Shown in pieces: positions 53,034 through 62,589 of a stretch of 64,000 nucleotides of DNA. Numbering within the stretch: position 1 is the first letter of the stretch; each line of letters opens with the position of its first letter. Under the pieces are notes generated by a model. That model saw nothing but the letters and a program-made list of their open reading frames with translations. It was not told where the DNA came from and ran no database searches. Origin of the DNA: Limnovirga soli. GTDB lineage: Bacteria > Bacteroidota > Bacteroidia > Chitinophagales > Chitinophagaceae. A program made the position numbers and the translations under genes. Where the stretch lies: assembly GCF_013106755.1 (NCBI RefSeq), contig NZ_WHPF01000001.1:248001-312000 (forward strand). Direction: 5' to 3'.

Positions 53034-53411
53034 CTAAACAAAATAAGATGGCGGATGGAAAACAGATTCCAGATAAGCGGAGGTTATAAAAGCTGTTTTA
53101 AAAGAAGGGAATGCAATATTTGTATTATAAAGTATTGCCTCAAAAGATAATTTTGATGAATAATCCTGACAAAAAAGGCTAATTTCTTTTGCTTTCAAAT
53201 CAGGTATTTGCTGTTGTTGCTTTTGGTCCTTATTCAATTGATTTTCAAGGATACAGGAACCCTTACAAACAGGAATAGATTCGAATCTATTGATACAAAG
53301 ATTGTTTGCAATATAGTCCTGATTGATTTTAAATGCAGCTAAAATCCATAGTTGACTTGTACATTGTACAAAAAAAGCAACAATTAGTAATATGGAAACT
53401 ATTTTTCTCAA
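53034..53411 (-). CDS. Small secreted CxxxC protein of the copper cluster
   Basis: A 125-residue protein; the start codon is TTG (53409-53411), in front of a signal peptide (VSILLIVAFFVQ). The mature part holds NLCINRFESIPVCKGSCIL, a pattern of cysteines close to NxCxNRxxPxxxCxGxC found in short exported Bacteroidota proteins beside SCO1 genes. The three cysteines and a C-terminal PP motif may bind copper. The gene starts 17 bases after the SCO1 stop and is probably cotranscribed. Confidence 0.65.
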   Translation of the reverse strand: MRKIVSILLIVAFFVQCTSQLWILAAFKINQDYIANNLCINRFESIPVCKGSCILENQLNKDQKQQQQIPDLKAKEISLFCQDYSSKLSFEAILYNTNIAFPSFKTAFITSAYLESVFHPPSYFV

Positions 53412-53427
53412 TGCTGCAAAAGTAAGT

Positions 53428-54036
53428 TTAAAATTGTTCTTTTAGAAGTGTTTTTATATCATTTATAAGTCGTTTGGTTTCACTGGGATTTGTACTATTA
53501 TATACCCCACGTATATGCCGATGCATATCAACCAAAAGTAATCCACCACTATGGGTAAACCCTCCAGGTGAGGTACTATCGGGATAAGCTGCAGAGAAAT
53601 AAGAATGCTCGGAAAGGCTTAATATACTATCCTGATTACCAGTTACGAATTGCCATTTTGCTGATGAAACTCCCAGATTTTCTGCATAAGATTTTAGCCT
53701 TCGTATGGTATCGTGTTCTGGGTCAATTGTGTGAGAAATAAAACCGACTCTGGCATCGGTTGCATATGACAAATAGACATTGTACATTTCTTTTGTCATT
53801 TTAGGGCAAATCGTTGGGCAGGATAAAAAAATAAAATCGGCTACATAAATTTTATCTCTGAAAGTCTCATTAGTAATTGTTTTCCCATCTTGATTTGTAA
53901 GAATAAAGTCGGCAATTGTGGGATAAATGGTATCTGTTTCTGTAATAATTGGATTTCCCAAAAAAGGCAATTTTCCCTGCTTTTGATTGCAGGAACTAAA
54001 AAACATTAAGCAAATTAATATTATATAAAGTTTCAT
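53428..54036 (-). CDS. SCO1/SenC family copper chaperone, lipoprotein
   Basis: A 202-residue lipoprotein (lipobox FFSSC). The start at 54036 gives the signal; a further 8 in-frame codons upstream are not needed. The thioredoxin-like fold carries the copper site: the cysteine pair in FLSCPTICPKM (CxxxC) and the distal histidine in GGFTHSGGLLLVD. Sco proteins deliver copper to the Cu-A centre of cytochrome oxidase or reduce its cysteines. No oxidase gene lies in the window. Here it is next to other copper- and redox-linked genes. Confidence 0.92.
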   Translation of the reverse strand: MKLYIILICLMFFSSCNQKQGKLPFLGNPIITETDTIYPTIADFILTNQDGKTITNETFRDKIYVADFIFLSCPTICPKMTKEMYNVYLSYATDARVGFISHTIDPEHDTIRRLKSYAENLGVSSAKWQFVTGNQDSILSLSEHSYFSAAYPDSTSPGGFTHSGGLLLVDMHRHIRGVYNSTNPSETKRLINDIKTLLKEQF

Positions 54037-54060
54037 TCCTCTTAAATAGTTATTATTCAA

Positions 54061-54435
54061 AGATACTTGTCTTGCTTAATATGAAAAGGTTATGCAGATT
54101 AAAGTAGTATATTTTTTACAGCTGAACCTTAATGCTATTATTCATTTTAGGCATTAGGCATAAATGCCTATTTATGCTTTGTAATGTTCCAAAAATAAAG
54201 TATGCATTTCGACTATTTATGAATAAGTATTTATGTTTTAAAATAACCCAAACAAAAAAACTTGTACCTATAACAACATTTAATGAAATTAAAAATGCTT
54301 TAATTAAATCAGGATTTTTATAAATAAAATTATTCGCATGCTGAATTTAGTAGAATTGAAATTAAAACCTCCGAAAATCAAAAAATGTAAATGTCTTTTG
54401 CAAAATGAAATAAATAATAACGCAGCTCTGCATTC
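54061..54435. other. AT-rich gene-free stretch
   Basis: Some open frames exist, but none has a signal, domain or family likeness. Marks the left boundary of the accessory cluster. No hairpin of note. Confidence 0.3.
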
Positions 54436-54505
54436 GCTGCCATGAAAACTGAACCCCGAACCGAGCGTGGCAAGCACAGCTGCCCAATCTGTTACAGCCG
54501 GTTAC
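54436..54505 (-). repeat. Interspersed repeat copy 25 (reverse, C core)
   Basis: GCTGCCATGAAAA arm at 54436, core GAACCCCGAACCGAGCGTGG then CAAG, GCCGGT arm ending near 54502. Confidence 0.85.
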
Positions 54506-54514
54506 ATAAATAGC

Positions 54515-55312
54515 TTAATGCAATATTGGAGTAATATCAGGCCTACCGGCCGGGGCAGGTTTATTTATTTCGTGCATACTCATGGTAGCAGCAATTACGG
54601 CGTAGGCAGGTGCCAGCATCCAACCAAAAAAAGGTATTAACTGAAACACATAAAATACAATGCCATTGCCCACAGCCAAGCCCTTATGGTTACCAATATA
54701 AAAAATGCTTTCAGCTGCATTCATTTTACGGCGTTCGCAACTATAATCCAGCATGCTAAACCCATAATAATAGCACTCTACCAAAATAGCCAGCAATGGA
54801 GTGGCCAATCCGAGTATGGGTATAAGGCTTAAAATAAGAATACCAACCAAATATACGGTTTGCCAAAGGGCATTACGCAAGGCAATTTGAATGCCCCGCA
54901 CCATATCTTTTAATAACTGTTGCAGGGTAAAAGGGTAATCTTTATTTTGTAAAATGGCATCTGTTTTTTCGCTTAAGTATGCAAAAACAGGAGAACCCAA
55001 AATAAGCCACCCATACTTAAACAACGAAAAATACAAAAGCATTTGTATTAACCAAAGTGTTAAGGCGGCCAGGGTAAAAAAGAAACCCAATAACCCGCTT
55101 TTCATATGATCGAGCCAGGTTTTTAAACCGGTTTTTAAACTAAGCCACTCAATAAATGCATTGGCGGTCTGATTAAAATAATACATAGATACCACAAACA
55201 GTATCATGTAAATAATACCGGGAATAATTATCCATTTCCACAGTTTATGTTGTTTTATAAACTGGTGGGCCCTATAATAACTTTGAAATGCTATAATGAT
55301 CTCTTTAAGCAA
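54515..55312 (-). CDS. EI24-family membrane protein (CysZ-like)
   Basis: A 265-residue protein with about five membrane segments (residues 24-42, 70-95, 150-172, 175-188, 219-243) of the EI24/CysZ family. CysZ imports sulfate, but members in Bacteroidota lack assigned substrates. The start is TTG at 55310-55312: no ATG is available upstream, and the N-terminus MLKEIIIAFQSYYRAHQFI fits the family. The opposite-strand glycosylase gene starts close by, so the two share a divergent promoter region of nearly zero length. Confidence 0.82.
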   Translation of the reverse strand: MLKEIIIAFQSYYRAHQFIKQHKLWKWIIIPGIIYMILFVVSMYYFNQTANAFIEWLSLKTGLKTWLDHMKSGLLGFFFTLAALTLWLIQMLLYFSLFKYGWLILGSPVFAYLSEKTDAILQNKDYPFTLQQLLKDMVRGIQIALRNALWQTVYLVGILILSLIPILGLATPLLAILVECYYYGFSMLDYSCERRKMNAAESIFYIGNHKGLAVGNGIVFYVFQLIPFFGWMLAPAYAVIAATMSMHEINKPAPAGRPDITPILH

Positions 55313-55338
55313 TGCTGCGTATTTTGCGGTTAAATGTA

Positions 55339-56037
55339 ATGGAATTGAAACTTTTATACCATAATAAAATTGAAAGATCCCTATTATTGGATAGTAATAA
55401 TCGACTTGATGCAGAATTTTACACCAATGAAAATGTGTTGGCCATTGCCAAAGCGCTGTTGGGTAAAATACTGGTAACCCGGCTGGATGAGGTATTCACT
55501 GCAGCCCGCATTGTAGAAACAGAAGCCTATAATGGCATTACGGATAAAGCTTCCCATGCATTTGGCGACCGAAGAACCAACCGTACAGCAACCATGTATG
55601 GCAATGGCGGGTTGGCTTATGTTTACCTATGCTATGGCATTCATCATTTATTTAATGTGGTTACCAACACCACCGGCATACCACATGCGGTGTTGATTCG
55701 CGGCGCAGAGCCTGTTTATGGGATAGATATCATGCTGCAGAGAACCAAAAAACCTGCTTTGGATAATAGCCTTACCCGTGGCCCCGGCAACCTATCTAAA
55801 GCACTGGGTATTACCACCGCATTAGATAAAACCAGCCTTACCAGCCCAACCGTGTATATCATTAATGATGGATATACATACGCAACCGATAGGATTTTAA
55901 CCAGCCCAAGAATAGGCGTAGATTATGCAGGGGAAGATGCTTTGTTGCCCTACCGCTTTTTTATTAAAGACAATCCTTATGTAAGTGGACAGGCACCGAA
56001 AACAAAGGTTCGGAAAAACATTATAACAAATCCATAG
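55339..56037 (+). CDS. DNA-3-methyladenine glycosylase (AAG/MPG type)
   Basis: A 232-residue base-excision repair enzyme of the alkyladenine glycosylase family. It removes 3-methyladenine and hypoxanthine. Family elements: LDAEFYTNENVLAIAKALLGKIL, ARIVETEAYNG with the catalytic glutamate, DKASHAFGDRRTNRTATMYGNGGLAYVYLCYGIHHLFNVV in parts, and RGAEP, LTRGPGNLSKALG. An in-frame ATG at 55312 also exists, but the family starts here or later. Its 3' end overlaps the convergent glycosyltransferase gene by 17 bases. Confidence 0.92.
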   Translation: MELKLLYHNKIERSLLLDSNNRLDAEFYTNENVLAIAKALLGKILVTRLDEVFTAARIVETEAYNGITDKASHAFGDRRTNRTATMYGNGGLAYVYLCYGIHHLFNVVTNTTGIPHAVLIRGAEPVYGIDIMLQRTKKPALDNSLTRGPGNLSKALGITTALDKTSLTSPTVYIINDGYTYATDRILTSPRIGVDYAGEDALLPYRFFIKDNPYVSGQAPKTKVRKNIITNP

Positions 56038-57007
56038 CTTGTTGTTGTATGCCGGCTATATCCTGTAATTGCATACATTTAAAATGGCCACGCGGACATT
56101 TCTTATACCCTATTTTACTACAGGGCCTGCAGGATAAATTATTTACTTCGGCAATCACACTTTTTACCGTTGCATTACCATAATAAGGCTGCATACCAAA
56201 GCCAGGCACCGTATTACCCCAAATAGAAATAATGCGTTTTTTAAATGCGGCGGCCACATGCATTAATCCGGTATCATGCGAAATGATGATTTTGGCCCGG
56301 CGTACTAAATCGGCACTTTGGTTTAGGTTAAACTTACCACAGGCATTATAGATTTTTATTGGGTCAACTGCTGTAATACTATCACCCATAGTTTTGTCTT
56401 CGGGGCCACCAAGTAAAATAATGGGGTGATTGATACCTGCACAAAGCGCTTTTAGTTTTTCTTCCGGTAATTGTTTGGTGCGCAGGGCTGCGCCAATTAC
56501 CACCCCAATATAACCGGCCATATGGCTCATAGGCAAATCAGAAACGGCCACTACATCTTTTTCAGGAATAAAATAATCCAGTCCACGACCATCATTTGTT
56601 ACGCCAAAGCTTTCTACAGTAGCCAGGTTACGGTCTACAATATGGGTATTGGGTAGTTTATTTATTTTAAGTGCCGTTAAAAGCCATTTTTCGTAATTCA
56701 ATTTATTAAAGGAAAAATCCCGGGCTTGCTTTAATGCACGTTTTATTCGCCAGGTGCGCAGGTTGTGGTGCAGGTCTATTACTACATCAAATTGTTCTGC
56801 CTGCAAGTCGCCTAGCATCACAGTCCAATCGTCTGCCAACAGGTGTAGCTTATCTATATAGGGGTTGTGTTCCAGAATACCCCTATAGGACTTTTTTGTT
56901 AGAAAATGTACTTCTGCATCGGGTACCTGCTGTTTAAGGCAACGTATTACCGGCGTTGTAAGAACAATATCCCCAATAGAAGAAAAGCGAATTACCAAGA
57001 ATTTCAT
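56021..57007 (-). CDS. Glycosyltransferase family 9 (heptosyltransferase-like)
   Basis: A 328-residue GT-B enzyme. The start at 57007 gives MKFLVIRFSSIGDIVLTTP, the typical beginning; an upstream ATG (57034) is not needed. Other motifs: VHFLTKKSYRGILEHNPYID, IISHDTGLMHVAAAF and SIWGNTVPGFGMQPY. It transfers a sugar, by family a heptose from an ADP-heptose donor, to lipopolysaccharide core. The C-terminal cysteines (LSCRPCSKIGYKKCPRGHFKC) are usual for the class. The 3' end overlaps the glycosylase gene. Confidence 0.92.
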   Translation of the reverse strand: MKFLVIRFSSIGDIVLTTPVIRCLKQQVPDAEVHFLTKKSYRGILEHNPYIDKLHLLADDWTVMLGDLQAEQFDVVIDLHHNLRTWRIKRALKQARDFSFNKLNYEKWLLTALKINKLPNTHIVDRNLATVESFGVTNDGRGLDYFIPEKDVVAVSDLPMSHMAGYIGVVIGAALRTKQLPEEKLKALCAGINHPIILLGGPEDKTMGDSITAVDPIKIYNACGKFNLNQSADLVRRAKIIISHDTGLMHVAAAFKKRIISIWGNTVPGFGMQPYYGNATVKSVIAEVNNLSCRPCSKIGYKKCPRGHFKCMQLQDIAGIQQQAMDLL

Positions 57008-57150
57008 ACCACGAATTACCGTAATTGATTGCAAAAAATGTATAAAAAGTTTTCACGGGAAGGCAAAAAGGGATGTTTTACCTGGCTTGACTTGTTAGCA
57101 TTCCACCCACTTAAAACCTAATTTGGCCATTGATTGTATGGCTGTTAAAA

Positions 57151-57220
57151 GCTGCCATATCATCCGCAGTACAAGTGTGCGACGCAAGTAAAGCCGCCAA
57201 AATACTATATTGCCGGGCCC
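57151..57220 (-). repeat. Interspersed repeat copy 26 (reverse, A core)
   Basis: GCTGCCATA arm at 57151, core GTACAAGTGTGCGACGCAAG, GCCGGGCCC arm ending at 57220. One of the cleanest copies, 70 bp. Confidence 0.9.
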
Positions 57221-57275
57221 AAAAATCTACTTCCTATTTTAGGTGTAGTAGCTGCACGTATTCTTACCTGCATAA

Positions 57276-57309
57276 AAAAACGCAACAGCAAAATGGCCGT
57301 TGCGTTTTT
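57276..57309 (-). terminator. Terminator of the TrpB2 gene
   Basis: Minus-strand hairpin AAAAACGCAAC / GTTGCGTTTTT with a 12-base loop and a T-run. Eighteen bases after the stop at 57327. Confidence 0.8.
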
Positions 57310-57326
57310 AGCGAAACTATATGGCC

Positions 57327-58691
57327 CTATGCCGGTTGTAGTGCTTCAATTTCGGCAAGGTTGGCAGTTAATTCTTCATTGGTAAAAAAGTGGTCGTTTA
57401 GTTTACCTTCAAAATAATCAGCATAGGCTTGCATATCTACAAAACCATGTCCGCATAAATTGAATAAAATGGTTTTGGCAACCCCTTCTTTTTTGGCTTG
57501 TTCTGCTTCGCGGATGACCTGCGCAATGCCATGGGTAGCTTCAGGTGCTGGGATGATACCCTCGGCACGGGCAAATTTTACACCGGCATCAAAGCATTCC
57601 AATTGTTGCAGGGCATTGGCTTCAATAAGCCCATCGCGTAGTAACTGGCTGCACAATACGCTGGCGCCATGGTAGCGTAAACCACCGGCATGTATACTTG
57701 CGGGCCTGAAATTATGACCTAGTGTATACATGGGCAATAAAGGGGTATAACCAGCAGTATCGCCAAAATCGTATTTAAATACGCCCTTGGTTAGTTTGGG
57801 GCAAGATGCAGGTTCAACGGCTATAAACCTTGTTTTTTTACCATTCACTATATTTTGACGTAAAAACGGAAATGAGATGCCTGCAAAATTACTTCCGCCG
57901 CCCAGTGGTGCAATTACAATATCGGGGTAGTCGCCTGCATATTCCAGTTGTTTAAGGCATTCCTGACCAATAATGGTTTGGTGCATAAGTACATGGTTTA
58001 ATACCGACCCGAGAGAATACTTGGTATGTTCATCGCCCACAGCCCTTTCAATGGCTTCGGAGATGGCAATACCCAAACTGCCGGTTGAGGTAGGGTCGAG
58101 CGCCAAAATATCCCTGCCCGCCTGTGTGCGGTTGCTGGGCGATGCAAAAACCTCTGCGCCAAAAGTATTCATCATAAACTTGCGGTAAGGCTTTTGATCG
58201 TAACTAATACGCACCATATACACTTCACAACCCAAACCAAACTGCTGGCAGGCAAAGCTTAGGGCAGTACCCCATTGGCCGGCACCGGTTTCGGTAGTTA
58301 ATCTTTTTACGCCAGCCTTCATATTATAATACGCCTGTGGCACGGCCGTATTGGGCTTATGCGAACCACTGGGGCTGGTACCTTCATATTTATAATAAAT
58401 TTTAGCAGGAGTATCCAATAATTTTTCCAGGCCATAAGCACGCATCATGGGTGTTGGGCGCCAAATTTTATAAATATCCTGTACCTGATCAGGAATTTCA
58501 ATAAAGCGTTCGGTACTTACTTCCTGCAATATCAAATCCATTGGAAAAATGGGCGATAAATCATCCGGACCAACCGGTTGTTTGGTGCCGGGATGCAATG
58601 GCGGCAAGGGTTTGTTGGGCATGTCTGCTACAATATTGTACCAGTGCGAAGGCATTTCAGATTCGTTCAAAAAAATTTTCTTTTGTGGCAT
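57327..58691 (-). CDS. trpB: TrpB2-type tryptophan synthase beta-like enzyme
   Basis: A 454-residue pyridoxal-phosphate enzyme. The PLP lysine is in SGSHKPNTA, the phosphate loop is LGGGSNFAG, and [20 protein letters not shown] is the TrpB signature. The N-terminal 90 residues and the long insertions mark the TrpB2 subfamily, which makes tryptophan from indole and serine without TrpA. It is not in a trp operon here, as is usual for TrpB2. A start at 58691 is clear. Confidence 0.93.
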   Translation of the reverse strand: MPQKKIFLNESEMPSHWYNIVADMPNKPLPPLHPGTKQPVGPDDLSPIFPMDLILQEVSTERFIEIPDQVQDIYKIWRPTPMMRAYGLEKLLDTPAKIYYKYEGTSPSGSHKPNTAVPQAYYNMKAGVKRLTTETGAGQWGTALSFACQQFGLGCEVYMVRISYDQKPYRKFMMNTFGAEVFASPSNRTQAGRDILALDPTSTGSLGIAISEAIERAVGDEHTKYSLGSVLNHVLMHQTIIGQECLKQLEYAGDYPDIVIAPLGGGSNFAGISFPFLRQNIVNGKKTRFIAVEPASCPKLTKGVFKYDFGDTAGYTPLLPMYTLGHNFRPASIHAGGLRYHGASVLCSQLLRDGLIEANALQQLECFDAGVKFARAEGIIPAPEATHGIAQVIREAEQAKKEGVAKTILFNLCGHGFVDMQAYADYFEGKLNDHFFTNEELTANLAEIEALQPA

Positions 58692-58790
58692 GTTCGTTTG
58701 TTTGAAATAGATTAATTCATAAAAAACTGGATTTAAAAGGTAGTAATAAATAGCCTATTGGGGTAAAAAATTTTAGCATTTATTCATTTT

Positions 58791-58860
58791 GTTACCGGCA
58801 CAGGTAATGCTTTGCAGCATCCGTTGTGTCACTCACTTGTACGGCAACAACATGTATCGG
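58791..58860 (+). repeat. Interspersed repeat copy 27 (forward, B core)
   Basis: GTTACCGGCA arm at 58791, core GTTGTGTCACTCACTTGTAC at 58823. Right end approximate. With copy 28 it encloses the BatD gene. Confidence 0.8.
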
Positions 58861-58978
58861 CTTAGATAGGTGATATTGCTATTGCTTTGTACCACCAAAA
58901 AACAAATTCCATAAAGCCCTGTTGTATTCTTTAACCCTTCCTTAACCGGCATTAATGATAAAGCAGGGGCAACACGGC

Positions 58979-58986
58979 TATTTTTG
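58979..58986 (+). promoter_or_regulatory. -7 box of the BatD gene
   Basis: TATTTTTG matches TAnnTTTG and ends 16 bases before the ATG at 59003. Confidence 0.4.
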
Positions 58987-59002
58987 TAACACTAACAACA
59001 TA

Positions 59003-60424
59003 ATGGGGAAACTTTATTTTATATTCTTTTTTTTGTGTCTTGCCATAACCATAAAGGCACAACAGCCACCTGCCCAATTGCCATCGCTAATAAATGGAGA
59101 AAAAAATAATACCCCCGGCAAGCTAACGCCAGAAGCCATTATTAAAAAAAACATATTCATTAAAACCAGCCTTAGTAAACCTACTGTTTTTGTAGGCGAG
59201 CCGGTATTGGTTACCTATCAATTATACACGGCATTAAGCAGCCAGGGCAGGGTAAGTAAACAACCTTCATTTAATGGTTGCAGTGTAATAGAATTAACCA
59301 ATGAAAAAGAAGAATTTGAAGAAATAATAAATGGCAAAAGGTTTCATGTTTTTACGGTGCGTAAAGTGCAGATAACCCCATTACAGGAAGGCAAATTGAC
59401 GCTGGGCAATGTAACAGTAGAAAACATTGTACAGTTAACCGTTAATAATACGGTTAACAGCTATACTAGCAATATTAGCAATCAGCCATTTTCGGTCCAG
59501 GTAATTCCATTACCGGCCAATAATAAGCCAGCTGGATTTTCAGGTTTAATTGGCAATTATACCATTGCTGCCAGTGTAGATACGAACACTATACCTGTTG
59601 GAGAAAATATTTTATTACATGTAGATATTACCGGCACAGGCAATATTGGCCTGGCACATTTACCTGAGGTAAAATGGCCCGCCCATACCGAGCATTTTGA
59701 TGCCACCGATTCTCAGCAGGTAAACCAGGATAATTTTCCGGTACAGGGTATTGCCAGTTTTGATATTCCCTTTATTGGTACGGCCACCGGTAATATAACC
59801 ATACCAGCCATACCACTTTGTTTTTTTGACCCACTTACACAGCAATACAAAACAACAGTTTCCAATGCCATTACCATCCATGTTACAAAAGCCATTTCTC
59901 ACGAAGAGCAAATGCAGGGCATCATTACAGAGGAAGTAAGCAATAGCAAATACCTGTGGATAGTTGCAGGCATCGGCATTACCGTACTAACTGCATTTAG
60001 CCTTAGCAGCCGGCGCAAACAAAAACAACAAAAGAAAATACCTGATACACCGGCTCCACAACCAATGCAAACCATAAAAATACCGGCAGCCATAACCGAG
60101 CAGCAATTAATGGCCGCATTACGACATATTAAAACAGCTAATAACAGCACAGCATTTTTTACAAAAGCCAAAAGCTTTATACTACTGGCAATGCAATATG
60201 TTACCGGAGATACTTCAACAGAGATGAGTTTACTGGTACAACAACTTAACAATCATAGCAGCACCAGAGATTTTGCCACTAGTTGTACCACCTTATACAA
60301 TACCTGTAACGAGCAGCTATATGCTCCGGTAAATGACGAAGCCGTTGAAGTTGATTTATATGATGCGCTAAGCAAACTGGCGGCCCAATTTGTTGCTATA
60401 AAAACAGCCAGTACAAGTGAGTGA
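59003..60424 (+). CDS. BatD-like membrane protein
   Basis: A 473-residue protein with a signal peptide (MGKLYFIFFFLCLAITIKAQ); an in-frame ATG 48 bases upstream would spoil it. The oxygen-tolerance BatD domain covers about residues 45-300: FVGEPVLVTYQLYTALSS, GKRFHVFTVRKVQITPLQ and PVGENILLHVDITGTGNIG. One membrane segment lies near 310-330. The cytosolic tail is shorter than in other BatD. It normally works with the Bat von Willebrand and MoxR proteins, none of which lie here. The last ten codons and the stop are supplied by repeat copy 28. Confidence 0.82.
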   Translation: MGKLYFIFFFLCLAITIKAQQPPAQLPSLINGEKNNTPGKLTPEAIIKKNIFIKTSLSKPTVFVGEPVLVTYQLYTALSSQGRVSKQPSFNGCSVIELTNEKEEFEEIINGKRFHVFTVRKVQITPLQEGKLTLGNVTVENIVQLTVNNTVNSYTSNISNQPFSVQVIPLPANNKPAGFSGLIGNYTIAASVDTNTIPVGENILLHVDITGTGNIGLAHLPEVKWPAHTEHFDATDSQQVNQDNFPVQGIASFDIPFIGTATGNITIPAIPLCFFDPLTQQYKTTVSNAITIHVTKAISHEEQMQGIITEEVSNSKYLWIVAGIGITVLTAFSLSSRRKQKQQKKIPDTPAPQPMQTIKIPAAITEQQLMAALRHIKTANNSTAFFTKAKSFILLAMQYVTGDTSTEMSLLVQQLNNHSSTRDFATSCTTLYNTCNEQLYAPVNDEAVEVDLYDALSKLAAQFVAIKTASTSE

Positions 60425-60458
60425 CACAACAGGTGATGCCATAAAAACCTGGAGTCTG
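60392..60458 (-). repeat. Interspersed repeat copy 28 (reverse, B core), reaching into BatD
   Basis: GTTGCTATAAAA arm at 60392, core GTACAAGTGAGTGACACAAC at 60411. The TGA stop of the BatD gene (60422-60424) lies in the core. Confidence 0.75.
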
Positions 60459-60467
60459 GAACATCCC

Positions 60468-62501
60468 TTATTTCATGGCGGCTAATTCTTTTTGCATTCT
60501 AAACATCTCATCGCGTAAACGGGCGGCTTCTATAAAATCAAGGTCACGTGCCGCTTTTTCCATTTGCTTTTTGGTTTGATTAACGGCCTTTTCCAACTGC
60601 GGTATAGTCTTATATGTCTCCTGTTCTTCGGCAGCGGCATTCACATTTCCATCTATTGGCAATGCATAGGGTTTGTTGGGGTCGTACCCTTTTATATCCA
60701 ACACGGAAGTTTGTTTCATGATCTGCTCTATTGACTTAATAACCGTTTTAGGCGTAATACCATGTTTGATGTTATAGGCAACTTGCTTCTCCCTTCTGCG
60801 GCTGGTTTCATCAATGGTGCGCTGCATGCTTTCGGTCATTTTATCAGCATAAAAAATAACCAACCCATCTACGTTTCTGGCCGCACGGCCTGCGGTTTGG
60901 GTTAAAGAGCGTTCGTTACGCAAAAAGCCCTCTTTATCGGCATCCAATATGGCCACCAGCGATACTTCGGGAAGGTCTAAACCCTCCCGTAATAAGTTTA
61001 CGCCTACCAGCACATCAATTTCGCCCAAACGCAGCTGGCGCAGTATTTCTATACGTTCCAGCGTATCTACATCGCTATGAATATATTTGGATTTGATATT
61101 AATACGATGCAGGTATTTATCCATTTCCTCGGCCATGCGTTTGGTAAGTGTGGTTACCAGTGTTCGGTGGCCCATTTTAACCCTTTTATCAATCTCATCC
61201 AGCAGGTCATCAATCTGATTTACGCTGGGCCTTATTTCAATGGGAGGATCCAGCAAACCGGTAGGACGCACCACCTGCTCTACCACTACGCCACCAGTAT
61301 GCTCCAGTTCATAATCGCCGGGGGTGGCGCTAACAAATACGGTTTGGCCAATCATATTTTCAAATTCATGAAAATTTAACGGCCGGTTATCCATGGCACT
61401 GGGTAACCGAAACCCATAATCAACCAATACCATTTTACGACTTCTGTCACCGCCATACATACCTGCCACCTGTGGAATGGTTTGATGGCTTTCATCAATC
61501 ATGCAAATAAAATCTTTGGGGAAATAATCCAGCAGGCAGAATGGCCTTGTGCCCGGCTTACGCCTGTCAAAAAAACGGGAATAGTTTTCAATGCCATTAC
61601 AATATCCCAGTTCACGAATCATTTCAAGGTCATATTCTACGCGTTCTTTAATACGTTGTGCTTCAATAAATTTACCGACGGCTTTATAATACTCCACCTG
61701 CGCCATCATTTCGTCCTGAATTTCGTGTATTACATTTTGCAGCATATCCTTTGGTGCCACATATAAATTGGCAGGAAAAATGGCGGCATTTTCCATGGCG
61801 CCAATGCGTTTATTGGTTTGCACATCAATGCTTTCAATGCTTTCAATTTCATCGCCAAAAAACGTAATGCGGTAACCAAAATCTACATAAGGCAGGTTAA
61901 TATCAATAGTATCGCCCTTAACCCTGAAAGTGCCACGTTTGAATTCTATTTGGGTGCGGTTATACAAAGCATTTACCAGGGAATGTAAAAATGCCTGGCG
62001 GGCAATTACCTGGCCTTTATGAATACGCACAATACCATTCTCAAACTCTGTAGGGTTACCCATACCATAAATACAGCTTACACTGGCTACCACAATAATA
62101 TCGCGGCGGCCGCTTAGTAATTCGCTGGTGGCCTGCAAACGCAGCTTATCCAGCTCTTCATTTATGCTAAGGTCTTTTTCAATATAAGTATCACTAACGG
62201 GCATATAGGCTTCGGGCTGGTAATAATCGTAATAGCTTACAAAATACCCTACAGCATTATCCGGAAAAAACTGTTTAAACTCGCCATATAATTGCGCTAC
62301 CAGGGTTTTATTATGGGTTAGTACCAAAGTAGGGCGTTGCGTATTGGCAATAACATTGGCCATGGTAAAAGTTTTACCACTGCCTGTAACACCCAGCAGG
62401 GTTTGAAACTTTTCCCCATCATTAATACCCTCGGTTAGCTGGCGAATAGCATCGGGCTGGTCGCCACTGGGCTCGTACAATTTATGTAGTGTAAATGGCA
62501 T
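60468..62501 (-). CDS. uvrB: Excinuclease ABC subunit B
   Basis: A 677-residue DNA-damage recognition helicase of nucleotide-excision repair. Walker A is GVTGSGKT in the first helicase domain; the beta-hairpin region YYDYYQPEAYMP follows. Later motifs are DESHQTIPQVAGMY, TLTKRMAEEMDKYL, VLVGVNLLREGLDLPEVSLV and QTAGRAARN. The C-terminal UVR domain (ARDLDFIEAARLRDEM) contacts UvrC. Full length and normal. uvrA and uvrC are not in the window. Confidence 0.97.
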   Translation of the reverse strand: MPFTLHKLYEPSGDQPDAIRQLTEGINDGEKFQTLLGVTGSGKTFTMANVIANTQRPTLVLTHNKTLVAQLYGEFKQFFPDNAVGYFVSYYDYYQPEAYMPVSDTYIEKDLSINEELDKLRLQATSELLSGRRDIIVVASVSCIYGMGNPTEFENGIVRIHKGQVIARQAFLHSLVNALYNRTQIEFKRGTFRVKGDTIDINLPYVDFGYRITFFGDEIESIESIDVQTNKRIGAMENAAIFPANLYVAPKDMLQNVIHEIQDEMMAQVEYYKAVGKFIEAQRIKERVEYDLEMIRELGYCNGIENYSRFFDRRKPGTRPFCLLDYFPKDFICMIDESHQTIPQVAGMYGGDRSRKMVLVDYGFRLPSAMDNRPLNFHEFENMIGQTVFVSATPGDYELEHTGGVVVEQVVRPTGLLDPPIEIRPSVNQIDDLLDEIDKRVKMGHRTLVTTLTKRMAEEMDKYLHRINIKSKYIHSDVDTLERIEILRQLRLGEIDVLVGVNLLREGLDLPEVSLVAILDADKEGFLRNERSLTQTAGRAARNVDGLVIFYADKMTESMQRTIDETSRRREKQVAYNIKHGITPKTVIKSIEQIMKQTSVLDIKGYDPNKPYALPIDGNVNAAAEEQETYKTIPQLEKAVNQTKKQMEKAARDLDFIEAARLRDEMFRMQKELAAMK

Positions 62502-62589
62502 ACCACGAAGTTAATAAGTAGAACCATAAAGCAAATGATAAAGATGTATGACTGGCGGCTTTTATAGCTGTAAATACAATACATTTTTG

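Noticed and set aside
54132-54323. 63-residue + strand frame after SCO1
   Set aside because: Basic and hydrophobic residues follow from AT-rich DNA; no leader, terminator or family likeness.
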